A stretch of DNA of 34,584 nt from a virus. Positions 24,281 through 32,212 of this stretch are shown one piece after another. Every line of letters begins with the position of its first letter. Position 1 is the stretch's first letter. The stretch covers positions 1-34,584 of the IMG/VR virus record IMGVR_UViG_3300017917_005170; one strand, written 5' to 3'. The notes beneath the pieces are model-generated. The model ran no database searches. It saw nothing but the letters and a program-made list of their open reading frames with translations, and was not told where the DNA came from. The translations under genes were made by a program, and so were the position numbers.

Positions 24281-24646
24281 ATGTACTTAAATAACAAAGA
24301 ATTATACGTTGAGTTAATTGTATCTAAATCACAAGGAAGACTTACTAAAAAGGCGGAAAAAATGCTTGAGCTTCTTGCAAAAGAAACCATAAAAAAGATG
24401 AGGTATTGGTCAAATGATGACAAAATGGATTGTTACCAATCTGGACTTCTTGATATGTTTCAGAATTGGTATAATTTCAATGAAGATAAATCCATAAATG
24501 CTTTTGCTTATTTTACAGAAGTTTTTAAACGTGGTCTTGCTAAAGGTTGGAACGACTTATATAAGAAAAAAGGAGATAACGAACATCAAATAAAATTAAT
24601 ATCAATAGAAAGTTCTAATGAGGGTCAAGGTCTTCATTCACTATAA
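24281..24646 (+). CDS. 55: Late-transcription sigma factor (T4 gp55-like)
   Basis: Small sigma-like factor that directs host RNA polymerase to phage late promoters. It has 121 residues from the ATG at 24281; a TTG just before is in frame but unnecessary. It covers only a sigma region 2-type core: helices at 7-45, then '[22 protein letters not shown]' in type (47-68), [20 protein letters not shown] (69-88), the segment that contacts core polymerase and the -10 element, and a basic end. T4 gp55 is 185 aa and likewise lacks a region-4 domain for a -35 box. The C-terminus ends QGLHSL, which could be a short sliding-clamp contact like that at the T4 gp55 end (inference). It is the one plus-strand T4 gene here with no TATATA motif before it, consistent with earlier expression. 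Confidence 0.85.
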   Translation: MYLNNKELYVELIVSKSQGRLTKKAEKMLELLAKETIKKMRYWSNDDKMDCYQSGLLDMFQNWYNFNEDKSINAFAYFTEVFKRGLAKGWNDLYKKKGDNEHQIKLISIESSNEGQGLHSL

Positions 24647-24660
24647 TTAAAATATTCAAT

Positions 24661-25743
24661 ATGAGTTTGTCAGAAAAAAAACCTAAAATCGCTCTTTGTA
24701 CTGGTATCACTGGTCAAGATGGTAGTTACTTAGCTGAATTTCTTTTACAAAAGGGTTACATAGTACACGGTATAAAGAGAAGAAGTTCTTCATTTAATAC
24801 AGATCGAATTAACGATATTTACGATAGTAGTCCAAATTTTCATTTACATTATGGTGATTTAACTGATTCTACAAACTTAATAAGAATAATTCAGGAAGTT
24901 CAACCAGATGAAATTTATAACTTGGCTGCTCAATCTCACGTAAAAGTTTCTTTTGAGACTCCTGAATATACAGCAAATGCTGATGCTTTAGGAACTCTTA
25001 GAATTTTAGAGGCAATTAGGATTTTAAAACTTGAAAATAAAACAAAATTTTATCAAGCATCAACATCTGAGATGTTTGGTTTAGTTCAAGAAGTTCCACA
25101 AAAAGAAACTACACCGTTTTATCCAAGAAGTCCTTACGGTGTTGCTAAGTTGTATTCACATTGGATCACAGTTAATTATCGTGAGGCGTATAATATATTC
25201 GCCTGTAGTGGTATTTTATTTAATCACGAGTCACCGGTACGTGGTGAGACATTTGTTACTCGTAAAATTACTCAAGCAGTTTCTAAAATCAAACTCGGTC
25301 TTCAAGATAAGTTAAAACTTGGTAATTTATCAGCATTGAGGGACTGGGGTCATGCAAAAGACTATGTTCGTGGTATGTGGATGATGTTACAGCACGATGT
25401 TCCTGGTGATTATGTTCTTGCAACTGGTCGTCAAATTTCAGTTAGAGATTTTGTGAAAATGTCTTTTAATAATCTTGATATTGACATCAAATTTGAAGGT
25501 GATGGGCTTACTGAGATTGGTTTTGATCAATCAGGTAGAATTTTAGTTGAAATTGATCCAAAATATTTTAGGCCAACGGAAGTTGATACGCTTTTGGGTG
25601 ATTACTCAAAAGCTAAGTCTGTCTTAGGATGGCAACCGGAATATTCGGTTGAGATGTTATGTAAGGAGATGGTGACATCTGACTATAAATATTTTAGTAA
25701 TAATTTATCAAAAGAATCCATCGTCAGTAAAGTATTTGGTTAA
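24661..25743 (+). CDS. gmd: GDP-mannose 4,6-dehydratase
   Basis: Converts GDP-D-mannose to GDP-4-keto-6-deoxy-mannose, the precursor of GDP-fucose, rhamnose and related surface sugars. A short-chain dehydrogenase-type enzyme with NADP bound by TGITGQDG (14-21) and RR-S near 40-42. The catalytic set T135, E137 (STSEMFG), Y159 and K163 (SPYGVAK) is intact. [17 protein letters not shown]-type sequence, and '[14 protein letters not shown]', are Gmd hallmarks. At 360 residues it is full length. It begins 14 bases after the gp55-like stop with no promoter motif of its own, so it is probably transcribed with gp55, i.e. before the late genes. Partner enzymes such as GDP-fucose synthase are not in the window. 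It converges on and overlaps the glycosyltransferase gene by 20 bases. Confidence 0.95.
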   Translation: MSLSEKKPKIALCTGITGQDGSYLAEFLLQKGYIVHGIKRRSSSFNTDRINDIYDSSPNFHLHYGDLTDSTNLIRIIQEVQPDEIYNLAAQSHVKVSFETPEYTANADALGTLRILEAIRILKLENKTKFYQASTSEMFGLVQEVPQKETTPFYPRSPYGVAKLYSHWITVNYREAYNIFACSGILFNHESPVRGETFVTRKITQAVSKIKLGLQDKLKLGNLSALRDWGHAKDYVRGMWMMLQHDVPGDYVLATGRQISVRDFVKMSFNNLDIDIKFEGDGLTEIGFDQSGRILVEIDPKYFRPTEVDTLLGDYSKAKSVLGWQPEYSVEMLCKEMVTSDYKYFSNNLSKESIVSKVFG

Positions 25744-26686
25744 TTATACTTGTGGTGGGGTCGTTCCACTTGACTTTTTTAGTTGCTTTAGTTGAGAGTA
25801 CGAATTCTGAAATATCTTGAATATCTCCGACTGTGACACCAAAATTTTTAAGTAAACTTGAATTTAATTCTTGTTCGTATTGACCATGTATTGGTATGGT
25901 CATTAATTTTTTATTCAAAAAAATTGCCTCTGAGGTGGTTTGAAAACCACTGTTAGTGATTACCCCTTGACAGTCTAAAAAGTGAGTGAGAAATAAATTT
26001 TTATCAACTGGTAAAATTCTGACATTTCGATAGATGTGTGTTGTTTTAACTTCACTTGTGAAAACATAAAATGGTATTTTGGAAAAGTGATTAAGAATTT
26101 TCAAATAGCTTAAAACATTTTTATTCGGCAAATAAATTACATAATGATCTTTTTTGGTGGGTGTGTTTTTTATAACATCATCTCTTATTATCGGTGTGTA
26201 AATAAAATCATCATAAGTGTCGTATGATAATCCAAAATATTTTTTACACGGTGCAAAGTTTTTAATTATAAATTCATCTAAATATCTTTTATTCTCCGGT
26301 CTCGGTAGTTTTTTCGATAAAAATGAATATTGATTAGAGATACCATATGAATCTACCGATTGAATTTTACTTGCCCATGCTGTAATTGGCTCGAAATCAG
26401 ATATTACCTTATCATATTGATTCAATTTAATTTTAATATCTCTAAGAAATTCTAGAAAATCAGAATTTAAAAATGTTTTTAATTTGTTAATAGAACCATC
26501 TTTATCGTAGCTGAATGAAAAACCTTTCAGATTGTATTTAATTTCGTGTGGAATATCGATTTGATGAAAATTTCCGGATACAACAATATCAACTTCACAT
26601 CCAATATTCTTCAATTTATTAATAACTTTTGAAGAACGACTTAGATGTCCATTACCTGTGCCTTGTATTCCGTATAAAATTTTCAT
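25724..26686 (-). CDS. GT-B type glycosyltransferase (MJ1255/MurG-like)
   Basis: A 320-residue protein whose start, [20 protein letters not shown], carries the GNGHLSRS glycine loop of a family of GT-B glycosyltransferases. The C-terminal nucleotide-sugar half contains [20 protein letters not shown] (about 242-261) followed by [12 protein letters not shown], the usual donor-binding pattern with an invariant Glu (SEA). Substrate unknown; related bacterial proteins act in cell-surface glycolipid or polysaccharide synthesis. The start overlaps the end of the LpxH-like gene by 4 bases, so the two are co-translated and probably act in one pathway. The pair resembles an arrangement I recall from Bacteroidota chromosomes, which suggests capture from the host. 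No membrane segment is obvious. Confidence 0.88.
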   Translation of the reverse strand: MKILYGIQGTGNGHLSRSSKVINKLKNIGCEVDIVVSGNFHQIDIPHEIKYNLKGFSFSYDKDGSINKLKTFLNSDFLEFLRDIKIKLNQYDKVISDFEPITAWASKIQSVDSYGISNQYSFLSKKLPRPENKRYLDEFIIKNFAPCKKYFGLSYDTYDDFIYTPIIRDDVIKNTPTKKDHYVIYLPNKNVLSYLKILNHFSKIPFYVFTSEVKTTHIYRNVRILPVDKNLFLTHFLDCQGVITNSGFQTTSEAIFLNKKLMTIPIHGQYEQELNSSLLKNFGVTVGDIQDISEFVLSTKATKKVKWNDPTTSIINQILY

Positions 26687-27417
26687 AAATCTTTAATATA
26701 GCATAATTTTATTTCACCGTCTTCAGTTTCGATGATGTAACTACATGTTTCGCAAAAATCTCCGGTGTTATAGTACCTTCCGTTTTCACAATCTGGTGTG
26801 TGGGTGTGTCCGATCATTATTGAATCACAATTAACTTCTTGTAGTTTCTCAGAAGATAGTTTTTTGTATTCAGAAATAAATTTAATCACATTTTTGACTC
26901 TAGTCTTTAAGTAGGCAGACAGACTCCAGTAGTTGAGGCCAAATAGTCTTCTAATTTTATTGTAAAATTTATTAATCCAAATCGACATCGAATATGCTTT
27001 ATCTCCTAAGACGTATAGAAATGGATGTAGTCGAATAAAACCATCGAATTGATCACCATGTGTAATATAAATTCTTTCATCTTTTTGAGTTTTATAGATG
27101 TATTCGTCACAGATTAATATATCTCCTAAGTTCACGGGTCCGTCTTCTATAAGGCCGCGTATATAAAAATCATGATTTCCTAAAATATAGACCACATTGA
27201 CACCTTTTCTTGAGAGTCTAAGAATTTTTTGAATTACTGTTGAGTGGTCTTGGTTCCAATAAAATCTTCTTTTGAGTGCGGTCAAATCTATAAAGTCTCC
27301 TATTATTATTAGGTTGTCAAAGTCATAATTTTTTAGTACTTCGAGTAATTTTTTAGGTTGAGAATTTGGACTTCCTAAGTGTATATCACTTATAAAAAGA
27401 GTTTTAATTTTTTCCAT
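26683..27417 (-). CDS. LpxH-like UDP-diacylglucosamine diphosphatase family phosphoesterase
   Basis: A 244-residue calcineurin-like metallophosphoesterase. Metal ligands are clear: D11 and H13 (SDIHLG), D41 (GDFIDL), N81-H82-D83 (GNHD), H120 (THGDQFDGF), and H204 with H206 (GHTHTP). THGDQFDG and the C-terminal Cys cluster (C210, C222, C225) place it with the LpxH-related proteins of Bacteroidota, rather than with nuclease or serine/threonine phosphatase branches. LpxH removes UMP from UDP-2,3-diacylglucosamine in lipid A synthesis; the actual substrate of this branch is uncertain. The next gene is a glycosyltransferase overlapping by 4 bases. TTAATATATAA ends 3 bases before the ATG, so late expression and a leaderless mRNA are likely. 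Confidence 0.85.
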   Translation of the reverse strand: MEKIKTLFISDIHLGSPNSQPKKLLEVLKNYDFDNLIIIGDFIDLTALKRRFYWNQDHSTVIQKILRLSRKGVNVVYILGNHDFYIRGLIEDGPVNLGDILICDEYIYKTQKDERIYITHGDQFDGFIRLHPFLYVLGDKAYSMSIWINKFYNKIRRLFGLNYWSLSAYLKTRVKNVIKFISEYKKLSSEKLQEVNCDSIMIGHTHTPDCENGRYYNTGDFCETCSYIIETEDGEIKLCYIKDL

Positions 27418-27420
27418 AAG

Positions 27421-27460
27421 TTATATATTAAACAAAAAGTTAAAATTTAACTATATAACT
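27421..27460. promoter_or_regulatory. Divergent pair of late-promoter-like motifs
   Basis: On the minus strand TTAATATATAA (27421-27431) ends 3 bases before the ATG at 27417. On the plus strand AACTATATAACT (27449-27460) lies 16 bases before the ATG at 27477. Confidence 0.5.
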
Positions 27461-27476
27461 CACTAATTTTAGGAAA

Positions 27477-27767
27477 ATGAATAGATGTTATTTACAATTG
27501 TGGGAACAATCTTCAATTGAATCTCAAATTTCAGATGGATGCTCCTTGCATACTACACTTGAGTCACATTATAACTACATAGATCAAATTTACAATTCGA
27601 GAAGCTCTTCTGAAGTTCCAGAAAAATATGAAAGGGTTGTCAGCTTTCCTGTTGAATGTTTTCTCTCAGATGAGCTATTCGATAGACTATTATCCACTGA
27701 TTTCATAAAATTATCCGAAGTTGAGAAATTAAATTTGATAAAATTTGAAGATATAATTTTAAAATGA
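27477..27767 (+). CDS. Small hypothetical protein
   Basis: A 96-residue acidic protein of unknown family. It has three Cys (including C4 and C22), a central Ser-rich section and a C-terminal helical segment (SDELFDRLLS, then SEVEKLNLIKF). No membrane segment, signal peptide or recognisable motif. Its start is preceded by AGGAAA, one of few purine-rich sites here, and by a plus-strand TATATA motif. It overlaps the start of the membrane-protein gene by 4 bases (ATGA), so the two are probably co-translated. Confidence 0.7.
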   Translation: MNRCYLQLWEQSSIESQISDGCSLHTTLESHYNYIDQIYNSRSSSEVPEKYERVVSFPVECFLSDELFDRLLSTDFIKLSEVEKLNLIKFEDIILK

Positions 27768-28093
27768 TGAATTATATTTCTATCATATTCATTTTGACAT
27801 CGATTTACTCGATAGTTAATTATAACAGAGTTAATTTGCCTGTGGCTTTTAGAATTTACAAAAATAAACTACAAGTATATTCTGATATTTGTTTCTATTT
27901 TATAGAATTTTTCTATTTTATATGGCTAGTAATTAATTTATTCTTGAATTTTAAAATTTGTTTGCCAATACTTATAATAACCATATTTTCAATAATTCTT
28001 TTTAAGAAAAAAAATTTTAAAAACAATTTGTATTATCAAATACCCAAAATTATTGGTTTAGTATTTGTATTTTTAGAGATTGAATTTTTTTAA
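27764..28093 (+). CDS. Small membrane protein
   Basis: A 109-residue, strongly hydrophobic protein with about four possible membrane segments: residues 3-19 (ISIIFILTSIYSIV), about 42-60 (FYFIEFFYFIWLVINLF), about 66-80 (CLPILIITIFSIILF), and about 95-108 (IIGLVFVFLEIEFF). Lys/Asn-rich loops lie between them. It is rich in Phe, Ile and Tyr. No enzyme or holin family is recognisable; a holin-like or envelope-modifying role is possible but unsupported. It is translationally coupled to the upstream gene and next to the surface-glycan genes. The 3' end overlaps the gp4-like gene on the other strand by 21 bases. Confidence 0.7.
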   Translation: MMNYISIIFILTSIYSIVNYNRVNLPVAFRIYKNKLQVYSDICFYFIEFFYFIWLVINLFLNFKICLPILIITIFSIILFKKKNFKNNLYYQIPKIIGLVFVFLEIEFF

Positions 28094-28603
28094 GTGAATT
28101 TCAGTAATTACGATGAATTCCCAACCTTTTTTCTGACAATAAGAAATCATAGTTTCCCACTTACTCAAATTTTTTTGTGCCATTTTTAGATCGTATTCAA
28201 AACTCTTGATTTTTTTTAAACTTTTACCATCGGGTATTTGAAGTTTTTTTTCTTGGAGTTGAACAGTCATCTGATATTCCTTCTGTGGTTTAACTTCAGC
28301 GACTACTTTTTTTATTGAACCATCGGAATTTTTCATCTCATAATAAAAATCCGGATAGTAATTGTGAGATTTTACTTTTATATCACCACCATCGAAATGT
28401 GTCATTTGATATGGTATTGTTATACATTCTGCTCCCCACAGAGTCACTTTTTCACTCGAATCGAGCCAATTCATTATCTTGTATTCCCAAGAACTTCTGT
28501 AGTAGATTCCACCAAGTGAATTTAATTTAAGCACTTTATCTCTATTTTTAGGAATGAAATTTCCTTGATGGTAGTTTTTATTTTTCGGTTGATTATTTAT
28601 CAT
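28073..28603 (-). CDS. 4: Head completion protein (T4 gp4-like, endonuclease fold)
   Basis: T4 gp4 acts after DNA packaging to complete heads so that tails can join. This 176-residue protein shares its layout with T4 gp4 (150 aa): NFIPKNRDK (15-23), YRSSWEYKIMNWLDSSEKV (35-53), WGAECITIPY (56-65), YYPDFYYEM (82-90) and AEVKPQKEY (102-110). E40, D85 and E103-x-K105 fit a PD-(D/E)xK nuclease-type active site. The C-terminus is a Lys-rich helix plus a last strand (WEFIVITEI). Its ATG lies 16 bases from the divergent ATG at 28620, with a single TATATA motif between them. Confidence 0.87.
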   Translation of the reverse strand: MINNQPKNKNYHQGNFIPKNRDKVLKLNSLGGIYYRSSWEYKIMNWLDSSEKVTLWGAECITIPYQMTHFDGGDIKVKSHNYYPDFYYEMKNSDGSIKKVVAEVKPQKEYQMTVQLQEKKLQIPDGKSLKKIKSFEYDLKMAQKNLSKWETMISYCQKKGWEFIVITEIHLKKFNL

Positions 28604-28619
28604 ATATTATATATAGTAT
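28604..28619. promoter_or_regulatory. 16-base divergent intergenic region with one shared TATATATA-type motif
   Basis: TTATATATAG (28607-28616) is almost symmetrical and is the only sequence between the start codons at 28603 (-) and 28620 (+). If it drives both genes, both transcripts must be leaderless or nearly so. Confidence 0.5.
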
Positions 28620-29330
28620 ATGACACCTTTGGAAGAAAGAATCAAATTAAGTCAATTAGTTCATGGTCGAGATTTGTCGGATTATTTCAAAAATAATTCC
28701 GATTATATGATACAGAAGTATTCAAAAAGTGATGAATTCTGTCAATCAATACCAATATCTGCTATTCAGATCGGATGTTTTCATCATTTTTATTATGATG
28801 ATAAATCGAATTGGATGAAATATTCTCCAGTTTTTGTTTGTGATTTCAAACAACATGCTAATTTTATGATAATTTATGCACTTAATTTCAATTTTATTCC
28901 ACTTCGTATTCGTTCAGCAATTTTTGAAAAGTTTATATCTGAAAAGGATTTTGAAAATAATCGAGCATTGGCTGTGAATTTTCAAGGATTATATTCTGAG
29001 TTGAGAAGATATGGTTTTGAATATGCTATTGTTGAATATAATTCTATTAATCTTAAATTGGTTCATAGAATAAATTTATCAGATGAAAAATCAGGAGATA
29101 AGTCTGAAAATATTTTACCACGTTTTTTATATTCAGCTCATCCTTTAAATAAGTATGACCCATCAAAATTGTATCAAATTTGGAGCACTAAAATTAAAAC
29201 TCGCGATAAACGTCATCAAGAAATTACCTTGAGTACTTTGAGTGAATTTTTAGATGTCAAAAACGAAATTTCGGAAAAATTTGAAGTATTGAGAGGTCAC
29301 ATACAGAGATTGAGAGATAATTTAGGTTAG
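28620..29330 (+). CDS. Conserved hypothetical phage protein, possibly virion-related
   Basis: A 236-residue protein that I cannot name with certainty. The section 'CFHHFYYDDKSNWMKYSPVFVCDFKQ' in type (about 53-78), followed by MIIYALNFNFIPLRIRSAIF (83-102), resembles a T4-like phage family with a 'YYDxxPL...GLNLHYLP...R' pattern, whose role is not known to me. A second conserved-looking part, YSELRRYGFEYAIVEYN (about 123-139), is followed by a long gap and a C-terminal helix with EVLRGHIQRLRDN. No membrane segments or metal-binding motifs. Position between gp4 and the portal, and a shared TATATA motif at the start codon, favour a late structural or assembly role. The glutamine synthetase gene follows about 60 bases later. 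Confidence 0.75.
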   Translation: MTPLEERIKLSQLVHGRDLSDYFKNNSDYMIQKYSKSDEFCQSIPISAIQIGCFHHFYYDDKSNWMKYSPVFVCDFKQHANFMIIYALNFNFIPLRIRSAIFEKFISEKDFENNRALAVNFQGLYSELRRYGFEYAIVEYNSINLKLVHRINLSDEKSGDKSENILPRFLYSAHPLNKYDPSKLYQIWSTKIKTRDKRHQEITLSTLSEFLDVKNEISEKFEVLRGHIQRLRDNLG

Positions 29331-29389
29331 TTTTGTCAAGAACTAAATTGGTAATTTTTGATATAAATAAAAAAAATTCTATATCAAAT

Positions 29390-30421
29390 ATGAAAACTTT
29401 TTTTCTTGAATACATCTGGCTCGATGGTAATTCTCCTCAACAGTTACGGTCAAAGACAAAAATCGTTGAGGTGAAAAATGAAGATAAAATTAAATTATCT
29501 AATTGGAATTTTGATGGCTCTTCAACTAATCAGGCTGAAACTTCGAATTCGGAATTAATCTTAAAACCAGTAAATAAGTTCAAAAATCCTTTTATAGAAA
29601 ATGGTTTTTTAGTCATGTGCGAAGTTTATCACACAGATGGCTCGAGACATATTACAAATAATAGATCGACTCTGGTGCATACTGTTAATCAGTTTGATCA
29701 AAAAACCTTATATGGATTCGAACAAGAATATATTATTTACGACAATAAAACATCTAAACCACTTGGTTGGCCAGTCGATGGATTTCCAAGACCTCAAGGT
29801 GATTATTATTGTGGAGTTGGTGCTAATAATGTTGTTGGGCGTGATTTTGTTGAAGAACATACCAATCTTTGTTTGAAAGCAGGTCTGAAGATTTCAGGTA
29901 TAAATGCTGAAGTAATGTTAGGTCAATGGGAATATCAAATTGGTCCAGTTGAGGCACTTGATGGTTCAGATCAACTTTGGATCTCACGTTGGATTTTGAA
30001 TCGTTTATCTGAAAAATATGGTTTTAGAATCGAATTAGATCCAAAGCCTTATATTGGTAACGAATGGAATGGTAGTGGTATGCATGTTAATTTCTCGACA
30101 GAAGAAATGCGTGAGGATCTTGGTAATAAATACGAACTTGTTGAGGAAGCTTGTCAAAAACTTTCTCAAAATATCCCTTCTCACATTGAGGTCTATGGTA
30201 AAAATAATCATAATAGACTCACTGGGGCGAATGAAACTTGTTCAATAAACGAATTTAGATGGGGTGTTGGAGATCGAACTGCATCAATTAGAATTCCTTA
30301 TTCGATTGAGGATAAAACTACGCCAGGTTATCTTGAGGATCGTAGGCCAGCATCAAATGCTGACCCTTATGAAGTTTGTAATGTTTTAATAAAAACTATT
30401 TGTTGTGAGGTTGAGGTCTAA
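29390..30421 (+). CDS. Glutamine synthetase, GSII (eukaryotic-like) type
   Basis: Makes glutamine from glutamate, ammonia and ATP. I chose the ATG at 29390 (343 residues) rather than a TTG-started extension at 29333, because the family begins close to this YIWLDG motif. GSII hallmarks: EYIWLDG (7-13), SNWNFDGSST (37-46), GFEQEYIIYD (109-118; metal ligands E111 and E113), VGRDFVEEH (149-157), INAEVMLGQWEYQIGP (171-186), GSGMHVNFS (228-236), NHNRLTGANET (273-283), GVGDRTASIRIP (292-303) and YLEDRRPASNADPY (314-327). All catalytic regions look complete and the length is right for an active GSII. A terminator follows, then the portal gene. No late-promoter motif is close upstream; it may be read through from the preceding gene. 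Probably host-derived. Confidence 0.95.
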   Translation: MKTFFLEYIWLDGNSPQQLRSKTKIVEVKNEDKIKLSNWNFDGSSTNQAETSNSELILKPVNKFKNPFIENGFLVMCEVYHTDGSRHITNNRSTLVHTVNQFDQKTLYGFEQEYIIYDNKTSKPLGWPVDGFPRPQGDYYCGVGANNVVGRDFVEEHTNLCLKAGLKISGINAEVMLGQWEYQIGPVEALDGSDQLWISRWILNRLSEKYGFRIELDPKPYIGNEWNGSGMHVNFSTEEMREDLGNKYELVEEACQKLSQNIPSHIEVYGKNNHNRLTGANETCSINEFRWGVGDRTASIRIPYSIEDKTTPGYLEDRRPASNADPYEVCNVLIKTICCEVEV

Positions 30422-30440
30422 TAATTATTCAATTATAACT

Positions 30441-30472
30441 GAAAAGTCCGATAATCGGACTTTTCTATTTTT
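30441..30472 (+). terminator. Rho-independent terminator after glutamine synthetase gene
   Basis: GAAAAGTCCG (30441-30450) pairs with CGGACTTTTC (30456-30465) around ATAAT, followed by an interrupted T-run. Confidence 0.85.
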
Positions 30473-30485
30473 TGGCGTCAGTTAA

Positions 30486-30498
30486 TTTAATATATAAT
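30486..30498 (+). promoter_or_regulatory. Late-promoter-like motif before portal gene
   Basis: TTTAATATATAAT lies 22 bases before the ATG at 30521; the leader is made almost wholly of A and T and has no Shine-Dalgarno sequence. Confidence 0.6.
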
Positions 30499-30520
30499 CT
30501 AAATTTTTAATTTTTTTTTA

Positions 30521-32212
30521 ATGGCAGCAAGTTACAATCCTTTAAATCAATCATCAGGAAGTCCGTATTTAGCTAGTGGTGTTGAGAATCGTGGTCTTTT
30601 TAGTCGAATTTTACGAAATTTGTCTTCCTGGGGCATGAATTATGATGATATGATCATGAGAAACCAAATTGGTGTAAATATCAATGAGGACCCTTATACT
30701 ATGCAAGGTAATAGTATGTATGATTTCTTCTCAAAGCGTGCTGTCGCGTCAGTCTTGAATAGAAAATCGATACCTTATTTAGATAGATCCTATTCCGATA
30801 AAAGAAGAATCCTAAGAGAGTATTCAATTAAAGACGAAATTAGAGATTTTGTATCAACAGTGTGTGATGAATCAATAGTTTATTCGGATAGAGATTTCTG
30901 TAAACCGAAAAATATTACTAATGACTATTCACAAGATTTAAGAGATAAGTATCAAGAATTTTTTGAAAAAATTTATAATCGTTATGGATTTTCCGACTCA
31001 GTTTCAGCCTGGAACTTGATGAAAGATTTTTTAATTGATGGTTATGTTGCGATGGAAATCGTCTGGGATGATAAAAAGAAAAATATAGTCCATTTCAACC
31101 GTTTAAGACCGGAGACTCTTGTTCCCGCTTACGAACCATCAGTGGGTCATTTGTGGATTCAATATCCAGAAGATCCACAATTAAGACGCATATTCTTAGA
31201 TTCACAGCTTGTATTTATTTCATATGCAACTCAAAATGATTATTCAGAAACATCTTATGTTGAGGGTCTGATAAAACCTTATAATCAGTTGAAAATTTTA
31301 CAGCAGACAAAAATCATGTTTAACATAATAAACGCGACCGTCTATCAAAAATTTACAATTCCTGTCAAAGGATTGTCACGTCAGAAGGCTGAAGAACAAA
31401 TTGGTCAGTTAATTCACGATTATTCTGAAGAAGTTGAATGGGATGATTCTTTGGGTACTTTGACAATAAATGGCTCAAAACACTTACCATATAATAAACA
31501 AATCTGGTTTCCTGAAGGTGATGCTGGTACTCCAAACATGGAGCTTGTTTCACCACAGGGTCATAATTTGAATGAGGATGATATGCTAAAGTGGTTCTAT
31601 AATATTTTGAAAAGAGCTTCTAAGATTCCAGTTCAGAGATTTGAAGGTGAAAGTGGTGGTGGTAATGTTTTTACCGACGCTGCTGAGATGACTCGTGACG
31701 AGGCTAAGTTTAGTAATTTTATCGGTAGATTGAGAGCAAACTTCAAAGAACTAGTGGTCAAGCCTCTTAAACTTCAAATGTTAGTTGAATTTCCTGAGTT
31801 AAAAGATGATGAAGTTTTCTTGAATCAAATAGATATTGATTTTATTTCAAATCAACTTTTTGAGGAGTGGAAAAAATTAGGAAATATGTCTAAAAAAATT
31901 GAAATTCTCGGTTCATATACAGGTATCCAAAAGGCGGATGGTACTCCATACTTTCATATTGATTATTTAATTGACCATGTTCTTAAACTCAGTGCTGAAG
32001 AAAAAGAGGAAAATAAACGCTATTGGGCAAAAGATGCCGCTGGTGGTGGAAGTTCAGAGGCGACCCCAACTGAGGGTGGTGAGGCTGGTGCTGAAGCCCC
32101 GGCAGCTGAGGCTCCTGCTGAAACACCTACTGAGGCTCCATCAGAAACTCCACCAGAGACAGGTGGTGGTGAGGCTGGTGGTGAAGCTGGTGGTGGAGAA
32201 TTTGAATTCTAA
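30521..32212 (+). CDS. 20: Portal vertex protein (T4 gp20-like)
   Basis: Twelve copies form the portal ring at the head vertex through which DNA is packaged and ejected. The 563-residue protein (T4 gp20 is 524 aa) shows the family pattern: a helical N-terminal half with 'IRDFVSTVCDESIVY' (about 107-121), the wing/stem part 'LIDGYVAMEIVWD' (about 168-180) and RLRPETLVPAY, and the conserved core 'DDMLKWFYNILKRASKIPVQRF' in type (about 352-373). 'MTRDEAKFSNFIGRLRANF' (about 389-407) follows. The last 60 residues are a low-complexity Glu/Ala/Pro/Gly tail, unusual for a portal. It is next to the protease gene, as in the T4 order 20-67-68-21, but with two minus-strand genes between. The ends of this gene and the next minus-strand gene overlap by 4 bases. 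Confidence 0.94.
   Translation: MAASYNPLNQSSGSPYLASGVENRGLFSRILRNLSSWGMNYDDMIMRNQIGVNINEDPYTMQGNSMYDFFSKRAVASVLNRKSIPYLDRSYSDKRRILREYSIKDEIRDFVSTVCDESIVYSDRDFCKPKNITNDYSQDLRDKYQEFFEKIYNRYGFSDSVSAWNLMKDFLIDGYVAMEIVWDDKKKNIVHFNRLRPETLVPAYEPSVGHLWIQYPEDPQLRRIFLDSQLVFISYATQNDYSETSYVEGLIKPYNQLKILQQTKIMFNIINATVYQKFTIPVKGLSRQKAEEQIGQLIHDYSEEVEWDDSLGTLTINGSKHLPYNKQIWFPEGDAGTPNMELVSPQGHNLNEDDMLKWFYNILKRASKIPVQRFEGESGGGNVFTDAAEMTRDEAKFSNFIGRLRANFKELVVKPLKLQMLVEFPELKDDEVFLNQIDIDFISNQLFEEWKKLGNMSKKIEILGSYTGIQKADGTPYFHIDYLIDHVLKLSAEEKEENKRYWAKDAAGGGSSEATPTEGGEAGAEAPAAEAPAETPTEAPSETPPETGGGEAGGEAGGGEFEF

Noticed and set aside
29333-29389. TTG-started extension of the glutamine synthetase
   Set aside because: The added residues are Lys/Asn-rich and unlike the family; the ATG at 29390 fits the usual GSII N-terminus.
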